This document shows, one piece after another, positions 48,765-58,293 of a stretch of DNA of 64,000 nucleotides; position 1 is the first letter of the stretch; every line of letters begins with the position of its first letter. This DNA comes from a bacterium (lineage in GTDB: Bacteria > Actinomycetota > Acidimicrobiia > Spongiisociales > ZC4RG35). The stretch covers positions 1 to 64,000 of the forward strand of contig JAPPFD010000018.1 of assembly GCA_028823995.1 (NCBI GenBank). The letters run 5' to 3'. A model generated the notes under the pieces. That model saw nothing but the letters and a program-made list of their open reading frames with translations, did no database searches and was not told the DNA's origin. The position numbers were made by a program, and so were the translations under genes.

Positions 48765-51700
48765 TCAGTGCCAATCATGGGCGGCGGGCATCGAGACCGG
48801 GACGTCGACCGCTTCCAGGGCCGAGACGATCACCGACGTGGTGCCGTCCCATCGGGAGATCACGCCCCGCACCAGGATCACCTGGCTCCGGAGTTGCTTC
48901 TTGTATTGGGCGAAGACGTCCGGCCAGATGATCACCTGCACGTCCCCGGTCTCGTCCTCGATGGTCACGAACACCGTGCCGCCTATCCCGCGCGGGTGCT
49001 GTCGGGCGATGGGCCAGCCCGCCACCAGCACCTCTTCTGCTTCGGCGCGGTCCTCAACCTCGGCGGTGGTCAGCACCTCCTCGTCCAGCGTTCCCCGGAG
49101 GTACTCCATGAGGTGGCCACCCGGATGGATGCCCAGGACCTGGTAGTGGCTCGCCATCCTCTCGTAGTCGGTGAAGTCGGCCAGGTCGGGCTTTCTGTTC
49201 CCCCGGGACGTGTCCAGGACGGTCTGTCCGTTGCGGGAGGGACGGACCGACAGCCCCGCGTCCCAGATGGCGGTGCGGCGATTGGGGGAGAGGTCGTCCA
49301 GGGCGCCCGCCATCACCAGGGAGACCACGGCCTGGGGCGCAAGCCCGGTGCGCCGGATCAGGTCCCCGGCGCCGCCATAGGGACCGTTGCGCCGCCTCTC
49401 GGAGACGATCGTCTCGGCGGACCGGTCTCCCACGTCCTTGACGATTCCCAGGCCCAGCCGCACGGCGCCCTCTTCGGGTACGCACTTGACGCCGCTCCGG
49501 TTGACACAGGGGTTGAGGAACGGCACGCCGAATGTATTGGCGTCCTGCTTGAGGGTCTCCAGCGGGTAGAACCCCATGGGTTGGTTGTTGATGAGGGTCG
49601 TGAAGAACTCCAGGGGGTGGTAGCGCTTGAGCCAGGCCACCTGGTAGGCGGTGACCGCGAAGGCGTGGGAGTGGGATTCGGGGAACATGTAGTGGCCGTT
49701 GATCTTGGAGAAGATCTTCCGCGCAGTTCGTTCCGGGACGCCCCGCCTCCGGGCGCCTTGGAGGAAGTCTTTCCAGTGCATGGCTATCAGGTGCTGGTTG
49801 TTGGAACGAGCGAAGGACCTTCGTATCTCATCGGCCTGGGCGGCGGTCATCCCCGCCACGTCCATGATGAGTTGGACCACCTGTTCCTGCCAGACGATGA
49901 CCCCGTATCCCCGCTCGAGGGCGCCCCTCTCCAAGGGGTGGTCGTAGTCCCAGGAGGCGCCGTGGCGGTATCGCTCCAGGAACTGGGAGACCGCGCTTCC
50001 CTGCACGCCCACGCCCGGGCGGATCAGCGCCACCTGGTAAGCCAGGTCCAGGAGGTTCTCGGGCCGGAGGCGCCGTCCCATCTTCAACTGGGCAGGGGAC
50101 TGGAGCAGGAACACCCCCTTGGAGCGGCCTTGGGTGATCATCCCGTAGACCTCGGGATCCTCGGGATCGATCCTGGACAGGTCCGGCCGTTCGCCGGTCC
50201 GCTCTTCGATCAGATCCAGGGCTTCGTGAAGCTGGTCGAGCGCCGGCAGGGAGAGGAGGTCTATCTTGGCGAAGTTGGCGTCGGCGACGTTGTCCTTGTC
50301 CCAGTCCATGATGTAGCGCCCCTCGATGGCCCCTTCCCGGACGGGGACCATCTCCGGGATGGGGGTGCTGCTGAGGATCATCCCTCCGGGGTGCTGGCTG
50401 AGGCCTTTGGGCGCCCCCATCAGTTGGGGGGAGATCTCGATCAGGTTCTTCCACCCGTAGGCGTCCACCCGGTCGCGGAAGGCGGAAAGTTCCAGCATCT
50501 CCGCTCTCAGGTCCGCCGCATGGTGGGAGTGGATCTGTTTGGACAGGAGGTTCAACTCCCGGCTGGGCAGCCCGAAGGCCTTTCCCAGGTCCTGGATGAT
50601 GCCCTTGACGGTGTAGGTGGAGACGGCCCCGGTCAACACCGCGTATTCGGGGCCGAAGTGTCGGTGGATCCGCTCGATGAGCTTGTCCCGAAGGTGACGG
50701 GGAAAGTCGAGGTCGATGTCGGGAAGGAGGGTGGTGTCGTCTGAGATGAACCGGTCCAGGGTGAGGTTCCACCGGAGGGGGTCGACGTGGCTGATGCCGA
50801 TCAGATACCCCACCAGCAGGGCCACCGACGACCCTCGTCCTCTCCCGGGCGGCTGTTCTTCGAGGGGCGTCCCGGGGCGCGCCAGACCCTCTTCTTCCAT
50901 GATCTGCTGTGCGATGAGCACGATCTGGCGGTAGAGCAGCAGGAAGCCGGAAAGACCATGCATCTCGATCAGCCGGAACTCCTCTGCCAGGCGTTCCCGG
51001 ACCGGCGGGGAGAGAAATCCGTAGCGGCGGAGAGCGGCCTGGCGGCAGAGTTCTCGAAGGTAGCTGTCGGGCGTGTGCCCCTCCGGCACTTCCGGCTCGG
51101 GGAGGCGGTAGCCGAGGTCGGTGCTGAGATCGAAAGAGCATTGCTCGGCGATCTTCAGAGTGTTGGAGAGCGCCTCGGGGAGGTGACCGAACAGGCGCTC
51201 CATCTGCTCTGGAGACTTGAGAGTGAGGTGGTGGTTGGGCCTGATGTACCGGAGAGCCTGGTCCATGGTGATGTTGTGCTTGGCGGCCACCAGCGCGTTC
51301 TGGAGTCGGTAGCGCTCCGGTGCGTGGTAGTGGACGTCGTTGGTGGCCACCACCGGCGCGCCTTCGGTGTGAGCCAGGGACTCGAGTTCCCGGTTGCGCC
51401 GGGTGTCTCCCTCCAAGAAGTTCTGCTGTACCTCCACGTACACCCGGTCGGGGCCGAACCAGTCCCGGTACCCACCGAGAAGTTCCCGGGCCTCGGAGAG
51501 CCGGCCGGAGAGCGCCAGTCGGGAGAGGCGGCTGTCGCGCCCTCCGGCGAGGAGGACCAGTCCCTCCGAGTGCGCCGGCAGGTGCACGGGATCGAGGCGC
51601 GGGTTCTGGCGGTCCGCGCCGTTGGCCAGGGTGAACAAACGGGACAGGTTGGCGTATCCCTGGCGCGTCCCGGCCAGAAGGACGAGCCGGGTGTCGTCGG

Positions 51701-51911
51701 TGAGGGTCAACTCTCCGCCGGTGATGGGCCGGATGCCCAGGCTGTTGGCCAGGCGGGCGAACTCCAGGGCGCCGCACAGGTTGGTGTCGGTGAGGGCCAT
51801 GGCCGGATACTCGTACTCGGCGGCCCGGGCCAGCAGTTCGTGGACGTGTGACGCTCCTGTCCCGAAGGAATAGAAGCTCTTTGCGTGAAGCTCCACGTAG
51901 CCCGGAGCCAT
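48765..51911 (-). CDS. dnaE2: Error-prone DNA polymerase III alpha subunit (DnaE2/ImuC)
   Basis: A 1048-residue translesion polymerase. The N-terminal PHP domain starts YVELHAKSFYSFGTGASHVHEL, the polymerase core has GRGRGSSVALLVGYLIG and the catalytic LPDIDLDFP, and there are HhH (near LAPQAV) and OB (GTVFVTIEDETGDVQVI) domains at the end. Length around 1050 is normal for DnaE2 and shorter than replicative DnaE1. It starts 18 bases after the imuB stop with GGGAGG, so both are transcribed from the SOS promoter. Together with ImuB it forms the mutasome for induced mutagenesis. Confidence 0.92.
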   Translation of the reverse strand: MAPGYVELHAKSFYSFGTGASHVHELLARAAEYEYPAMALTDTNLCGALEFARLANSLGIRPITGGELTLTDDTRLVLLAGTRQGYANLSRLFTLANGADRQNPRLDPVHLPAHSEGLVLLAGGRDSRLSRLALSGRLSEARELLGGYRDWFGPDRVYVEVQQNFLEGDTRRNRELESLAHTEGAPVVATNDVHYHAPERYRLQNALVAAKHNITMDQALRYIRPNHHLTLKSPEQMERLFGHLPEALSNTLKIAEQCSFDLSTDLGYRLPEPEVPEGHTPDSYLRELCRQAALRRYGFLSPPVRERLAEEFRLIEMHGLSGFLLLYRQIVLIAQQIMEEEGLARPGTPLEEQPPGRGRGSSVALLVGYLIGISHVDPLRWNLTLDRFISDDTTLLPDIDLDFPRHLRDKLIERIHRHFGPEYAVLTGAVSTYTVKGIIQDLGKAFGLPSRELNLLSKQIHSHHAADLRAEMLELSAFRDRVDAYGWKNLIEISPQLMGAPKGLSQHPGGMILSSTPIPEMVPVREGAIEGRYIMDWDKDNVADANFAKIDLLSLPALDQLHEALDLIEERTGERPDLSRIDPEDPEVYGMITQGRSKGVFLLQSPAQLKMGRRLRPENLLDLAYQVALIRPGVGVQGSAVSQFLERYRHGASWDYDHPLERGALERGYGVIVWQEQVVQLIMDVAGMTAAQADEIRRSFARSNNQHLIAMHWKDFLQGARRRGVPERTARKIFSKINGHYMFPESHSHAFAVTAYQVAWLKRYHPLEFFTTLINNQPMGFYPLETLKQDANTFGVPFLNPCVNRSGVKCVPEEGAVRLGLGIVKDVGDRSAETIVSERRRNGPYGGAGDLIRRTGLAPQAVVSLVMAGALDDLSPNRRTAIWDAGLSVRPSRNGQTVLDTSRGNRKPDLADFTDYERMASHYQVLGIHPGGHLMEYLRGTLDEEVLTTAEVEDRAEAEEVLVAGWPIARQHPRGIGGTVFVTIEDETGDVQVIIWPDVFAQYKKQLRSQVILVRGVISRWDGTTSVIVSALEAVDVPVSMPAAHDWH

Positions 51912-51928
51912 ACTCCCACCCTCCCCGG

Positions 51929-53374
51929 CTAGCCGCTCTGTCTGTACCAGGATTCCCCCCGCTGGTCGTAGAAGAGGGTGACCTCTCGCCCGTTCTCTCC
52001 TCCCAGCCGGTAGTAGGTCCGGGTGATCGGTCGCGGCAGCCACCACAGGTCGAAGGTCCAGAGGTCGGCCACCCGACCCACGGTGCGCCACCGGTCACCC
52101 AGCAGCACGGCCGCCGGACGGCGACGGTCCCCTTCCCGGACGGAGACCCGGACGGGCGCCGCCACCGGTTTGATGGCGTAGTCGCCCGATCGGTCGACGG
52201 GCACCTGGACCGACCGCATCTCCGGCGCCGGATGCCAGGGTGCCACCTCCACCACCCGGTGCAGGATGTGGTCTCCTAGCGTCCGGGACCGGAGCTTTCT
52301 CTCGGTGTCTCGGATCCGGCGCCATCTGACCTGCTTCGGGTCCGCCCAGAGTCCAAGTTGTGTTCCCGACGCTCCGCTGAGGTCGGTGAGGGTCAGCCGG
52401 ATCTCCTTGATGGGGATGCGGGGAGGGTCCGTCTCCAGTTGGCGCCTGACGATCGGACAAGCCTTCTCCCATCCGGGGACGCCTCGCTTGAAACTGATCG
52501 CCTTCCTCCACGACGGAGCGCTCTCCGTCCGGCAGTCCAGGGTCACGCCGGCCGCCTGTCTCCCCAGCATCCGGCGCCGGGAGAAGGCCTTTTTGAGCAG
52601 GAGGTCCACCGTCACCAAGAAGAGTTCCAGTGAGGCCGAATGGTCGGGTAGGGAGGTGTGTTCGGTGATGGTCTCGGTGACTTGCAGGGGAACCAGGGGA
52701 CGCTCGTCTATGCCGTTGCAGAGCGACCAGGCGGCCGATCCCTCCAGGCCGAACTGGTCGGCCAGCAATCCCTGGGGGAGCGCGGCCACTTCTCCCATGG
52801 TGTGAAGACCCAGAAGGTGCAGGTTGGCTCTGATCTCCGCCGAGACGGGAAGCAGGTCGACCGGATGGGGAGCGAGGAACCTCCCGGCGTCGGGGGGCAC
52901 CCGGTTCACTCCCATCGCTTTCCCGGTCCGGGCCGCCACGAAGGCGGGGAATTTGGCGTTCCCCACTCCCACTGCGGGTTCCAGGTCGTGGGGAACGGCG
53001 CCCAGGAGCATGTAAACCAGGCGGTCCTCGCCGCCGTACAGGGCCGCCAGGCCATCGAGACGCGCATAGACCGTGCCGAGTTCCGGACCCTCCACGCGAT
53101 GGCCGACCTCCATCAGGAACCCGAGCACGTCGTCGAACACCTGCCGGTAATAGGGCTCGTCGGCTTCCAGGACGACACAGTTCGCATGGTTGGAGATGGC
53201 CTGCTCCAGTGTCATCCCGGCTCTCGCCAGGAAGGCCTGGGAGGTGTGGTCCACGACCAGGGGGACCGTCCCGGTCCGGTCGACGATCACCGCCGGCCGG
53301 CCTTCCAGACCCGCGTCGCGCCGCAACTCGGACTTGACTCTCAGATGAGAGATGAGCAGGCACGCAACCCGCAT
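51929..53374 (-). CDS. imuB: ImuB-like Y-family polymerase homologue
   Basis: A 481-residue Y-family-like protein, the adaptor of the DnaE2 mutasome. The usual first catalytic Asp is absent (it starts RVACLLISHLRV) and the second acidic pair is replaced in YARLDGLAALYGG, so it should be an inactive polymerase, as known for ImuB. A beta-clamp-binding motif QLGLW is near residue 364, in the C-terminal third. A strong ribosome site (AAAGGAGG) and an SOS box precede it. No imuA gene adjoins, unlike the usual cassette. Confidence 0.88.
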   Translation of the reverse strand: MRVACLLISHLRVKSELRRDAGLEGRPAVIVDRTGTVPLVVDHTSQAFLARAGMTLEQAISNHANCVVLEADEPYYRQVFDDVLGFLMEVGHRVEGPELGTVYARLDGLAALYGGEDRLVYMLLGAVPHDLEPAVGVGNAKFPAFVAARTGKAMGVNRVPPDAGRFLAPHPVDLLPVSAEIRANLHLLGLHTMGEVAALPQGLLADQFGLEGSAAWSLCNGIDERPLVPLQVTETITEHTSLPDHSASLELFLVTVDLLLKKAFSRRRMLGRQAAGVTLDCRTESAPSWRKAISFKRGVPGWEKACPIVRRQLETDPPRIPIKEIRLTLTDLSGASGTQLGLWADPKQVRWRRIRDTERKLRSRTLGDHILHRVVEVAPWHPAPEMRSVQVPVDRSGDYAIKPVAAPVRVSVREGDRRRPAAVLLGDRWRTVGRVADLWTFDLWWLPRPITRTYYRLGGENGREVTLFYDQRGESWYRQSG

Positions 53375-53423
53375 CGCACCTCCTTTTCCAGACCGGGTTC
53401 AGTTGGGAATCCGTATAGGGTAA

Positions 53424-53439
53424 TCGAACATATGTTCGA
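53424..53439. promoter_or_regulatory. LexA-type SOS box (TCGAACATATGTTCGA)
   Basis: A perfect 16-base palindrome that matches the actinobacterial SOS box TCGAAC-N4-GTTCGA. It lies 50 bases before the imuB start, with a TATACG-like -10 downstream (minus strand), so LexA should block imuB-dnaE2 until DNA damage. It is also about 81 bases upstream of the divergent FhuF-like gene, which could thus share the control. Confidence 0.92.
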
Positions 53440-53519
53440 TTACAAGTAAAAGAGGGGGAGATTAAAATCTGGTTTCTTCGGAATCCGGGACGACCGCAAC
53501 AGAACCGAAGGGAGTACGA

Positions 53520-54278
53520 GTGAGAGATCGAGGCTGCGACGTCGTCGAGAAGTTGCTGGCCACCGTCGACTATCTACGCATCACGGTCGGCACGGCGGAT
53601 GACAGCCGGAGATGGCTGGCATGCGACAGTCTGATCGCCGATCCTCAGCATCTGTTCTCGGTCGTGCGGCCGACCGCCGGGGAGTGGGGTAGCGACGACA
53701 TGGTGGCGATGTCGCTCTTCGTTCAGGGATACGCCTTCCGGATCGCCACCGCGGCTATCGGGTCATTCGTCCTGTCAGGCGATGTGCTCTCGGTCCGACC
53801 GCAGTCCACTGCCATCGGAATGGAGCAGCACCGTCTCAACGCTGTCCGGCTGGATAGCGCCGAGTTGGTAGCAGCCGAAGGTGACTTTGCCGTGCTGCAT
53901 CGCGTCTTGATCGATGAGCACCTGGCGCGGTTTGTTGAAGCTGTGCACCGGTCCATGCGCATAGGCGAGCCGTTGTTGTGGGCCAATGTCGGTTCATCGT
54001 GCGCTGCGAGCTTCGGCGCGTTCGTCGGGCCGTTCGCCTACGACGCTGCGCTAATCCGCGACCTGGTGGAGGGCTTTTTCGCCACAGCACGCGGCGAGTT
54101 GCGGCGGTCGGGTCGTGTGGTCCGGATCGGGCGAGGTCTGCGGTGGGAGTGGGAGCGCAACGCCTGCTGTCTCTATTACCAGACCGAGGTCAGCAACGGC
54201 GCCAAGTGTGACGACTGCTCGTTATGGACGCCGGCCGAGCGGTCCGCCCGCTATACCGAGATGCTTGAGGGCATCTGA
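53520..54278 (+). CDS. FhuF-like (2Fe-2S) ferric siderophore reductase
   Basis: A 252-residue protein. The C-terminus has the FhuF cluster-binding pattern, a CC pair (NACCLYYQTEV) followed by CDDC, which bind a [2Fe-2S] centre used to release iron from ferric siderophores. The remaining sequence fits the loosely conserved FhuF N-terminal domain. GTG start is preceded by GAAGGGAG. It is alone, without siderophore genes, and is divergent from imuB across the SOS box. The family call is good, the role as reductase is inferred from family. Confidence 0.8.
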   Translation: MRDRGCDVVEKLLATVDYLRITVGTADDSRRWLACDSLIADPQHLFSVVRPTAGEWGSDDMVAMSLFVQGYAFRIATAAIGSFVLSGDVLSVRPQSTAIGMEQHRLNAVRLDSAELVAAEGDFAVLHRVLIDEHLARFVEAVHRSMRIGEPLLWANVGSSCAASFGAFVGPFAYDAALIRDLVEGFFATARGELRRSGRVVRIGRGLRWEWERNACCLYYQTEVSNGAKCDDCSLWTPAERSARYTEMLEGI

Positions 54279-54431
54279 TCCCACGCGTGCACCCGTAGGC
54301 GATGGCGAGTCGTACCGTCCGCCAGTACGCCGCTCTAAGAGCACTCCTCCCAGTCAATGTAAAAACGTTGGATAAGTAGAATAAAAAATATAGAATAGTT
54401 TAATGTATATTTGCTGAATAATCAGAGGAAA
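54279..54431. promoter_or_regulatory. AT-rich spacer with promoter-like sequence
   Basis: The second half of this gap, about 54360-54420, is strikingly AT-rich (runs such as AATAAAAAATATAGAATAG) in a genome that is otherwise GC-rich. It contains several TATAAT-like words and precedes the ATPase gene, so it is a probable promoter and perhaps a border of transferred DNA. The first half shows nothing recognisable. Confidence 0.45.
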
Positions 54432-55703
54432 ATGGTACTGTTCGAACGCCACCTGCGTTCAAATCTCAACGAGGCCCTCGACGCTTTTCGGGTGGCCGTG
54501 CTGCATGGTGCCCGCCAATGTGGAAAGACGACACTGGCGCGACTCGTTACGGAAGAACGGAAGGGCGCCTACGCCACACTGGACGACGACGCCACCCGGG
54601 AGGCGGCTCTCAGCGACCCGATCACCTTCCTTGCCGAGCAACCCAAGCCGCTCACGGTGGATGAGGTGCAACTTGGTGGCGACCGGCTGATAAGGGCTGT
54701 GAAACAACTGGTGGACGTCGACCCCGCGCCGGGTCGTTTTCTCCTGACCGGTTCGACCAATTTCCTGACCGTTCCCACCATCAGCGAATCTCTGGCGGGG
54801 CGGGTGCGTATCCTGCGGCTGTGGCCGCTGTCGCAGGCCGAACTCGCCGGTCGGCCACCGGTGGCCATCGACCGGTGGTTCGAACAGCCGGCGAGGATCG
54901 GCCCGGGCGAGCATACGGAGCGCCGGGATTATCTGGAAAGGGTTTGTCGGGGCGGCTATCCCGAGGTCGTCGGTCTCGCCTCTCGTCTCCGCGATGACTG
55001 GTTCGACAGCTACCTGGAGACAGTTTTCCGCCGTGACTTGTTCGAACTCACTGACATACGCCGGAAGGCGGCCATTCCCCGACTGTTGAGATGGGCGGCC
55101 ACCGCCACCGCGACCGAACTCAACGTCACCTCAGTCGCCAGGGATCTCGGTATCGACCGCAGCACCGTTGTTTCCTATCTGGAGTGGCTCCAAACCGTCT
55201 TTCTCGTCCACGTTTTGCCGCAGTGGTCACGCAATTTCATGTCAAGAACCGTGCGACGTCCGAAACTGCACCTCACCGACACCGGGATCGCGGCCAGCCT
55301 CCTCGGTATCGGGCCGGCGATGCTCATACCGGCCACGGCAACAGCCACCGGCCCCCTGTTGGAGACCTTCGCCGTGAACGAGGTCGCCCGTCAACTCTCC
55401 CACTCGACCGACCGCGTAGGCATGTTCCATTACCGCGACTATCCGGGACGGGAGATCGATCTGGTGCTGGAGCGTCGCGACGGGGCGATAGTCGCCATTG
55501 AGATCAAAGCCACCAGTTCTCCCACCGGAGGCCAACTGAGCCACGTCCGTTGGCTTCGTGACAGGCTCGACAGCATCGCGCCGGGGACCTTCCGAGCCGG
55601 AATCCTCTTTCACACCGGCCCGCAGTCGTTAACCGTGGGCGACCGACTCCACCTCCGTCCCATCAGCATGCTCTGGTCCACCCGTACCGTCCCGCCTGGG
55701 TGA
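54432..55703 (+). CDS. AAA-type ATPase with DUF4143 domain
   Basis: A 423-residue protein with a Walker A motif HGARQCGKTT near residue 30, a Walker B-like PLTVDEVQ near 80, a sensor segment RFLLTGST, and a C-terminal DUF4143 domain with a nuclease-like strand (GREIDLVLER, VAIEIKAT) that resembles a PD-(D/E)XK core. The family is widespread and often mobile or linked to toxin-like or defence islands; no function is established. ATG 54432 follows AGAGGAA; the TTG at 54411 is less likely. Composition of the upstream spacer suggests recent arrival. Confidence 0.8.
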   Translation: MVLFERHLRSNLNEALDAFRVAVLHGARQCGKTTLARLVTEERKGAYATLDDDATREAALSDPITFLAEQPKPLTVDEVQLGGDRLIRAVKQLVDVDPAPGRFLLTGSTNFLTVPTISESLAGRVRILRLWPLSQAELAGRPPVAIDRWFEQPARIGPGEHTERRDYLERVCRGGYPEVVGLASRLRDDWFDSYLETVFRRDLFELTDIRRKAAIPRLLRWAATATATELNVTSVARDLGIDRSTVVSYLEWLQTVFLVHVLPQWSRNFMSRTVRRPKLHLTDTGIAASLLGIGPAMLIPATATATGPLLETFAVNEVARQLSHSTDRVGMFHYRDYPGREIDLVLERRDGAIVAIEIKATSSPTGGQLSHVRWLRDRLDSIAPGTFRAGILFHTGPQSLTVGDRLHLRPISMLWSTRTVPPG

Positions 55704-55749
55704 AGATGCCCCGGGTTCAATTCCCCAAAGCGTCGGAAATGGGGGAGAG

Positions 55750-58293
55750 CTACTCGTACGCGATGGCGTCCAGGATCTTGATGCGGCTCGCCGAGCGTGC
55801 GGGGAGGATGGCGGCTATGACTCCTGCTACTCCGGCCAGGGCCACGTAGATGAGCAGTTGAGTCACCGGCAGGCTGAAGACTTCCAGGCCGTCGTCGGCC
55901 AGGGCGAGTCGCACCGCCCAGCCCAGGACGCCGCCCAGGATCACGCCGAGCACCGCACCGAACACCGCCACTATCACGGCCTCCCAGCGGACCATGCGGC
56001 GCACCTGGCGGCGGACCATTCCCACCGCTCGTAACAGCCCGATTTCCCGGATGCGCTCGGTGATGGAGAGCGCCAGGGTGTTGGTGATCCCCAGGATGGC
56101 GATGACGATGGCCAGCGTCAGGAGTCCGTTGAAGATCGTCACCAACTGGTTGATCTGGTTCTCGAAGTCGGCGACGAAGTCACTCTTGCTCTGGACCTGC
56201 ACCAGTGGATAGTCGGCCGCCAGATCCTGGACCTGTCCCTGGGCCTCCTCGAGCGCCACCCCTTCTGCCACTGCCACGAATACCACGGCGGGTGCGGTCA
56301 CGTCGTAGTACTGCAGGTATCGCTCCTCGGAGATGAGGATCCCTCCGAATGCCTCCGAAGCCAGGGTTCCGGTGATCTCGAGCTCGGTGCTCTCTCCCGA
56401 GGGGAACTCCAGGTTGAGGGTGTCGCCCACGGTCCAGCCCCACTCTTCCATCTGATTGGTCTCCACGATCATTCCCTCCACCACCGCCTCGATGCCGGGT
56501 TCGGCGCCGGTGGCCCACACCTGCTCCACGGTGGCCGGATCGATGGCCGCGATGTTGGTTGTAACCTCCACCGACTCGTCGGCAGTGGTGATCCGTACGA
56601 AACCTATCCGTATAGGCGAGACGGCGGCCAGGTCGTCCAGTTGGGAGATCTCACCCACGAAGTCGTCGCTCACCCCGGTGTTGAAGTTGACAGAGGTGAT
56701 GGTCAGGTCGGCGGCGAAACTCTCCAGGAGAGACTGTTTCACCGAGTCCCGGATGGAACTGGACAGCACCGCCACGAAAGACACCAGGGCGATTCCGATC
56801 ATCAGCGCCGAAGCGGTGGCGGCGGTGCGGCGAGGCTGGCGGCGGGTGTTCTCCTTGGCCAGTAGACCCGGCACGCCGAACAGACGGGGGAGCGGCCAGC
56901 CCAGGAACGACCCGGCGGGGCGGGCCACCAAAGGGGCCAGGATGGCCACCCCCAGGAACAGGAGGAGAGCGCCGGCGCCCACCCAGGTGATCCCCAACCA
57001 GACCAGCCCGACCACCAGGCCGGCTATGCCCAGGCACGTGACCGAGATTCCGATTATCGCCCGCCTGCGAAGGGAGGCCCGTTTGGTGTGGCCGGCGCCA
57101 ACTCGCAGAGCGGCCACCGGGGGCACTGACGATGCCTGGATGGCGGGCAGCAGGGCGGAGGCAATGGTGATCACCACTCCCACCACCATCCCCAGGACGA
57201 TGGTGCGGGTCTCCACCACCAGATCGCCGCGGGGGAAGGAGAAGCCAAACAGGTCCAGCGCCTCCCTCATACCGTATGCGAGGAGGATCCCGGTGCCCAC
57301 TCCCAACGCGGAGGCCACCAACCCCACCAGGGCGGCCTCGGTGGTCACCATCCTGATCACCTGCCGGGAGGTGGCTCCGATGGCCCGGAGCAGCGCCAGT
57401 TCCCGGAGCCGCTGCGCCACGATGATGCGGAAGGTGTTCTGGATGATGAAGGCGCCCACCAGGATGGCCACCGCCGCGAACACCAGGAGGGCGGTGTTGA
57501 AGAACCCCAGGCCGGTCTCCAGTTCTTCGACCACCGACTGTTCCAGTTGTTCACCTGTGGCGGCGGTCAGGCCCTCGGGCAGCACGGCTTGGACTCTCTC
57601 CAACAACACCTCGGGGGTGACGCCCTCCTCTGCCCGGAGAACGATGGCGGTGAGATGTCCCTCCAGTCCCAGCAGGCGTTGGGTCTCACGGTGTTCGAAG
57701 AAGAGCAGGGAACTGGTCCCGAAGTCGGTCTGGCTCACCGATGAGGCCAGGCCTACCACCCGGAAGCGCCCCTTCCCGTTCTCGAAGGCGACGTCCACTT
57801 CCTGGCCGACCGAAATGCCGTGTCTAGAGGCGGTAGAGGTGTCCACCGCCACCTCCCCCGGGCCGGTGGGCGGTCGGCCATCGGCTTCCAGGATGGAGAA
57901 CCGGTTGACCGTGGGGTCGTCAACCCACGAGAAGGCGAACTTCGGGGGTCCTGTGACTCCCAGGAGATTGCCCTCTGCGTCGAGCAGTTGACCGAATCCG
58001 CTCACCGACGGCACCGCCGTCTCCACGCCGGGGACCGCAGCGACCTGGTCCAGCAGTTCCTCGTCGAAGGAGGGGAAGGTCTCCCCCTGCTGGCCGAACT
58101 CGAGCACTTCGGCCTCCACCTGCACATCCACACCGGCAAAGGCGTCTCCGAAGAGTTTGTCGAAGCCGTCCTGGATGGTGTCGGTGAACACGTAGCTCCC
58201 CACCACGAACGCCACGCCCAGCACGATCGAGAGAGCGGTGAGGGTGAGCCGCAGCTTGTGGGCCCACATCCCTTTTACAGCGGTTCGGAGCAT
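55750..58293 (-). CDS. ABC transporter permease (FtsX/MacB-like, two repeats)
   Basis: An 847-residue export permease. It has an N-terminal helix (about residues 15-37), a periplasmic-type MacB core domain, three helices with an FtsX domain (about 255-400), a further helix pair, a second extracytoplasmic domain and a final FtsX domain with three helices (about 715-835). Such two-repeat permeases work with a single ATPase subunit and export lipids, peptides or drugs. The start directly abuts the stop of the ATPase gene, so the pair is one transporter. Substrate unknown. Confidence 0.9.
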   Translation of the reverse strand: MLRTAVKGMWAHKLRLTLTALSIVLGVAFVVGSYVFTDTIQDGFDKLFGDAFAGVDVQVEAEVLEFGQQGETFPSFDEELLDQVAAVPGVETAVPSVSGFGQLLDAEGNLLGVTGPPKFAFSWVDDPTVNRFSILEADGRPPTGPGEVAVDTSTASRHGISVGQEVDVAFENGKGRFRVVGLASSVSQTDFGTSSLLFFEHRETQRLLGLEGHLTAIVLRAEEGVTPEVLLERVQAVLPEGLTAATGEQLEQSVVEELETGLGFFNTALLVFAAVAILVGAFIIQNTFRIIVAQRLRELALLRAIGATSRQVIRMVTTEAALVGLVASALGVGTGILLAYGMREALDLFGFSFPRGDLVVETRTIVLGMVVGVVITIASALLPAIQASSVPPVAALRVGAGHTKRASLRRRAIIGISVTCLGIAGLVVGLVWLGITWVGAGALLLFLGVAILAPLVARPAGSFLGWPLPRLFGVPGLLAKENTRRQPRRTAATASALMIGIALVSFVAVLSSSIRDSVKQSLLESFAADLTITSVNFNTGVSDDFVGEISQLDDLAAVSPIRIGFVRITTADESVEVTTNIAAIDPATVEQVWATGAEPGIEAVVEGMIVETNQMEEWGWTVGDTLNLEFPSGESTELEITGTLASEAFGGILISEERYLQYYDVTAPAVVFVAVAEGVALEEAQGQVQDLAADYPLVQVQSKSDFVADFENQINQLVTIFNGLLTLAIVIAILGITNTLALSITERIREIGLLRAVGMVRRQVRRMVRWEAVIVAVFGAVLGVILGGVLGWAVRLALADDGLEVFSLPVTQLLIYVALAGVAGVIAAILPARSASRIKILDAIAYE

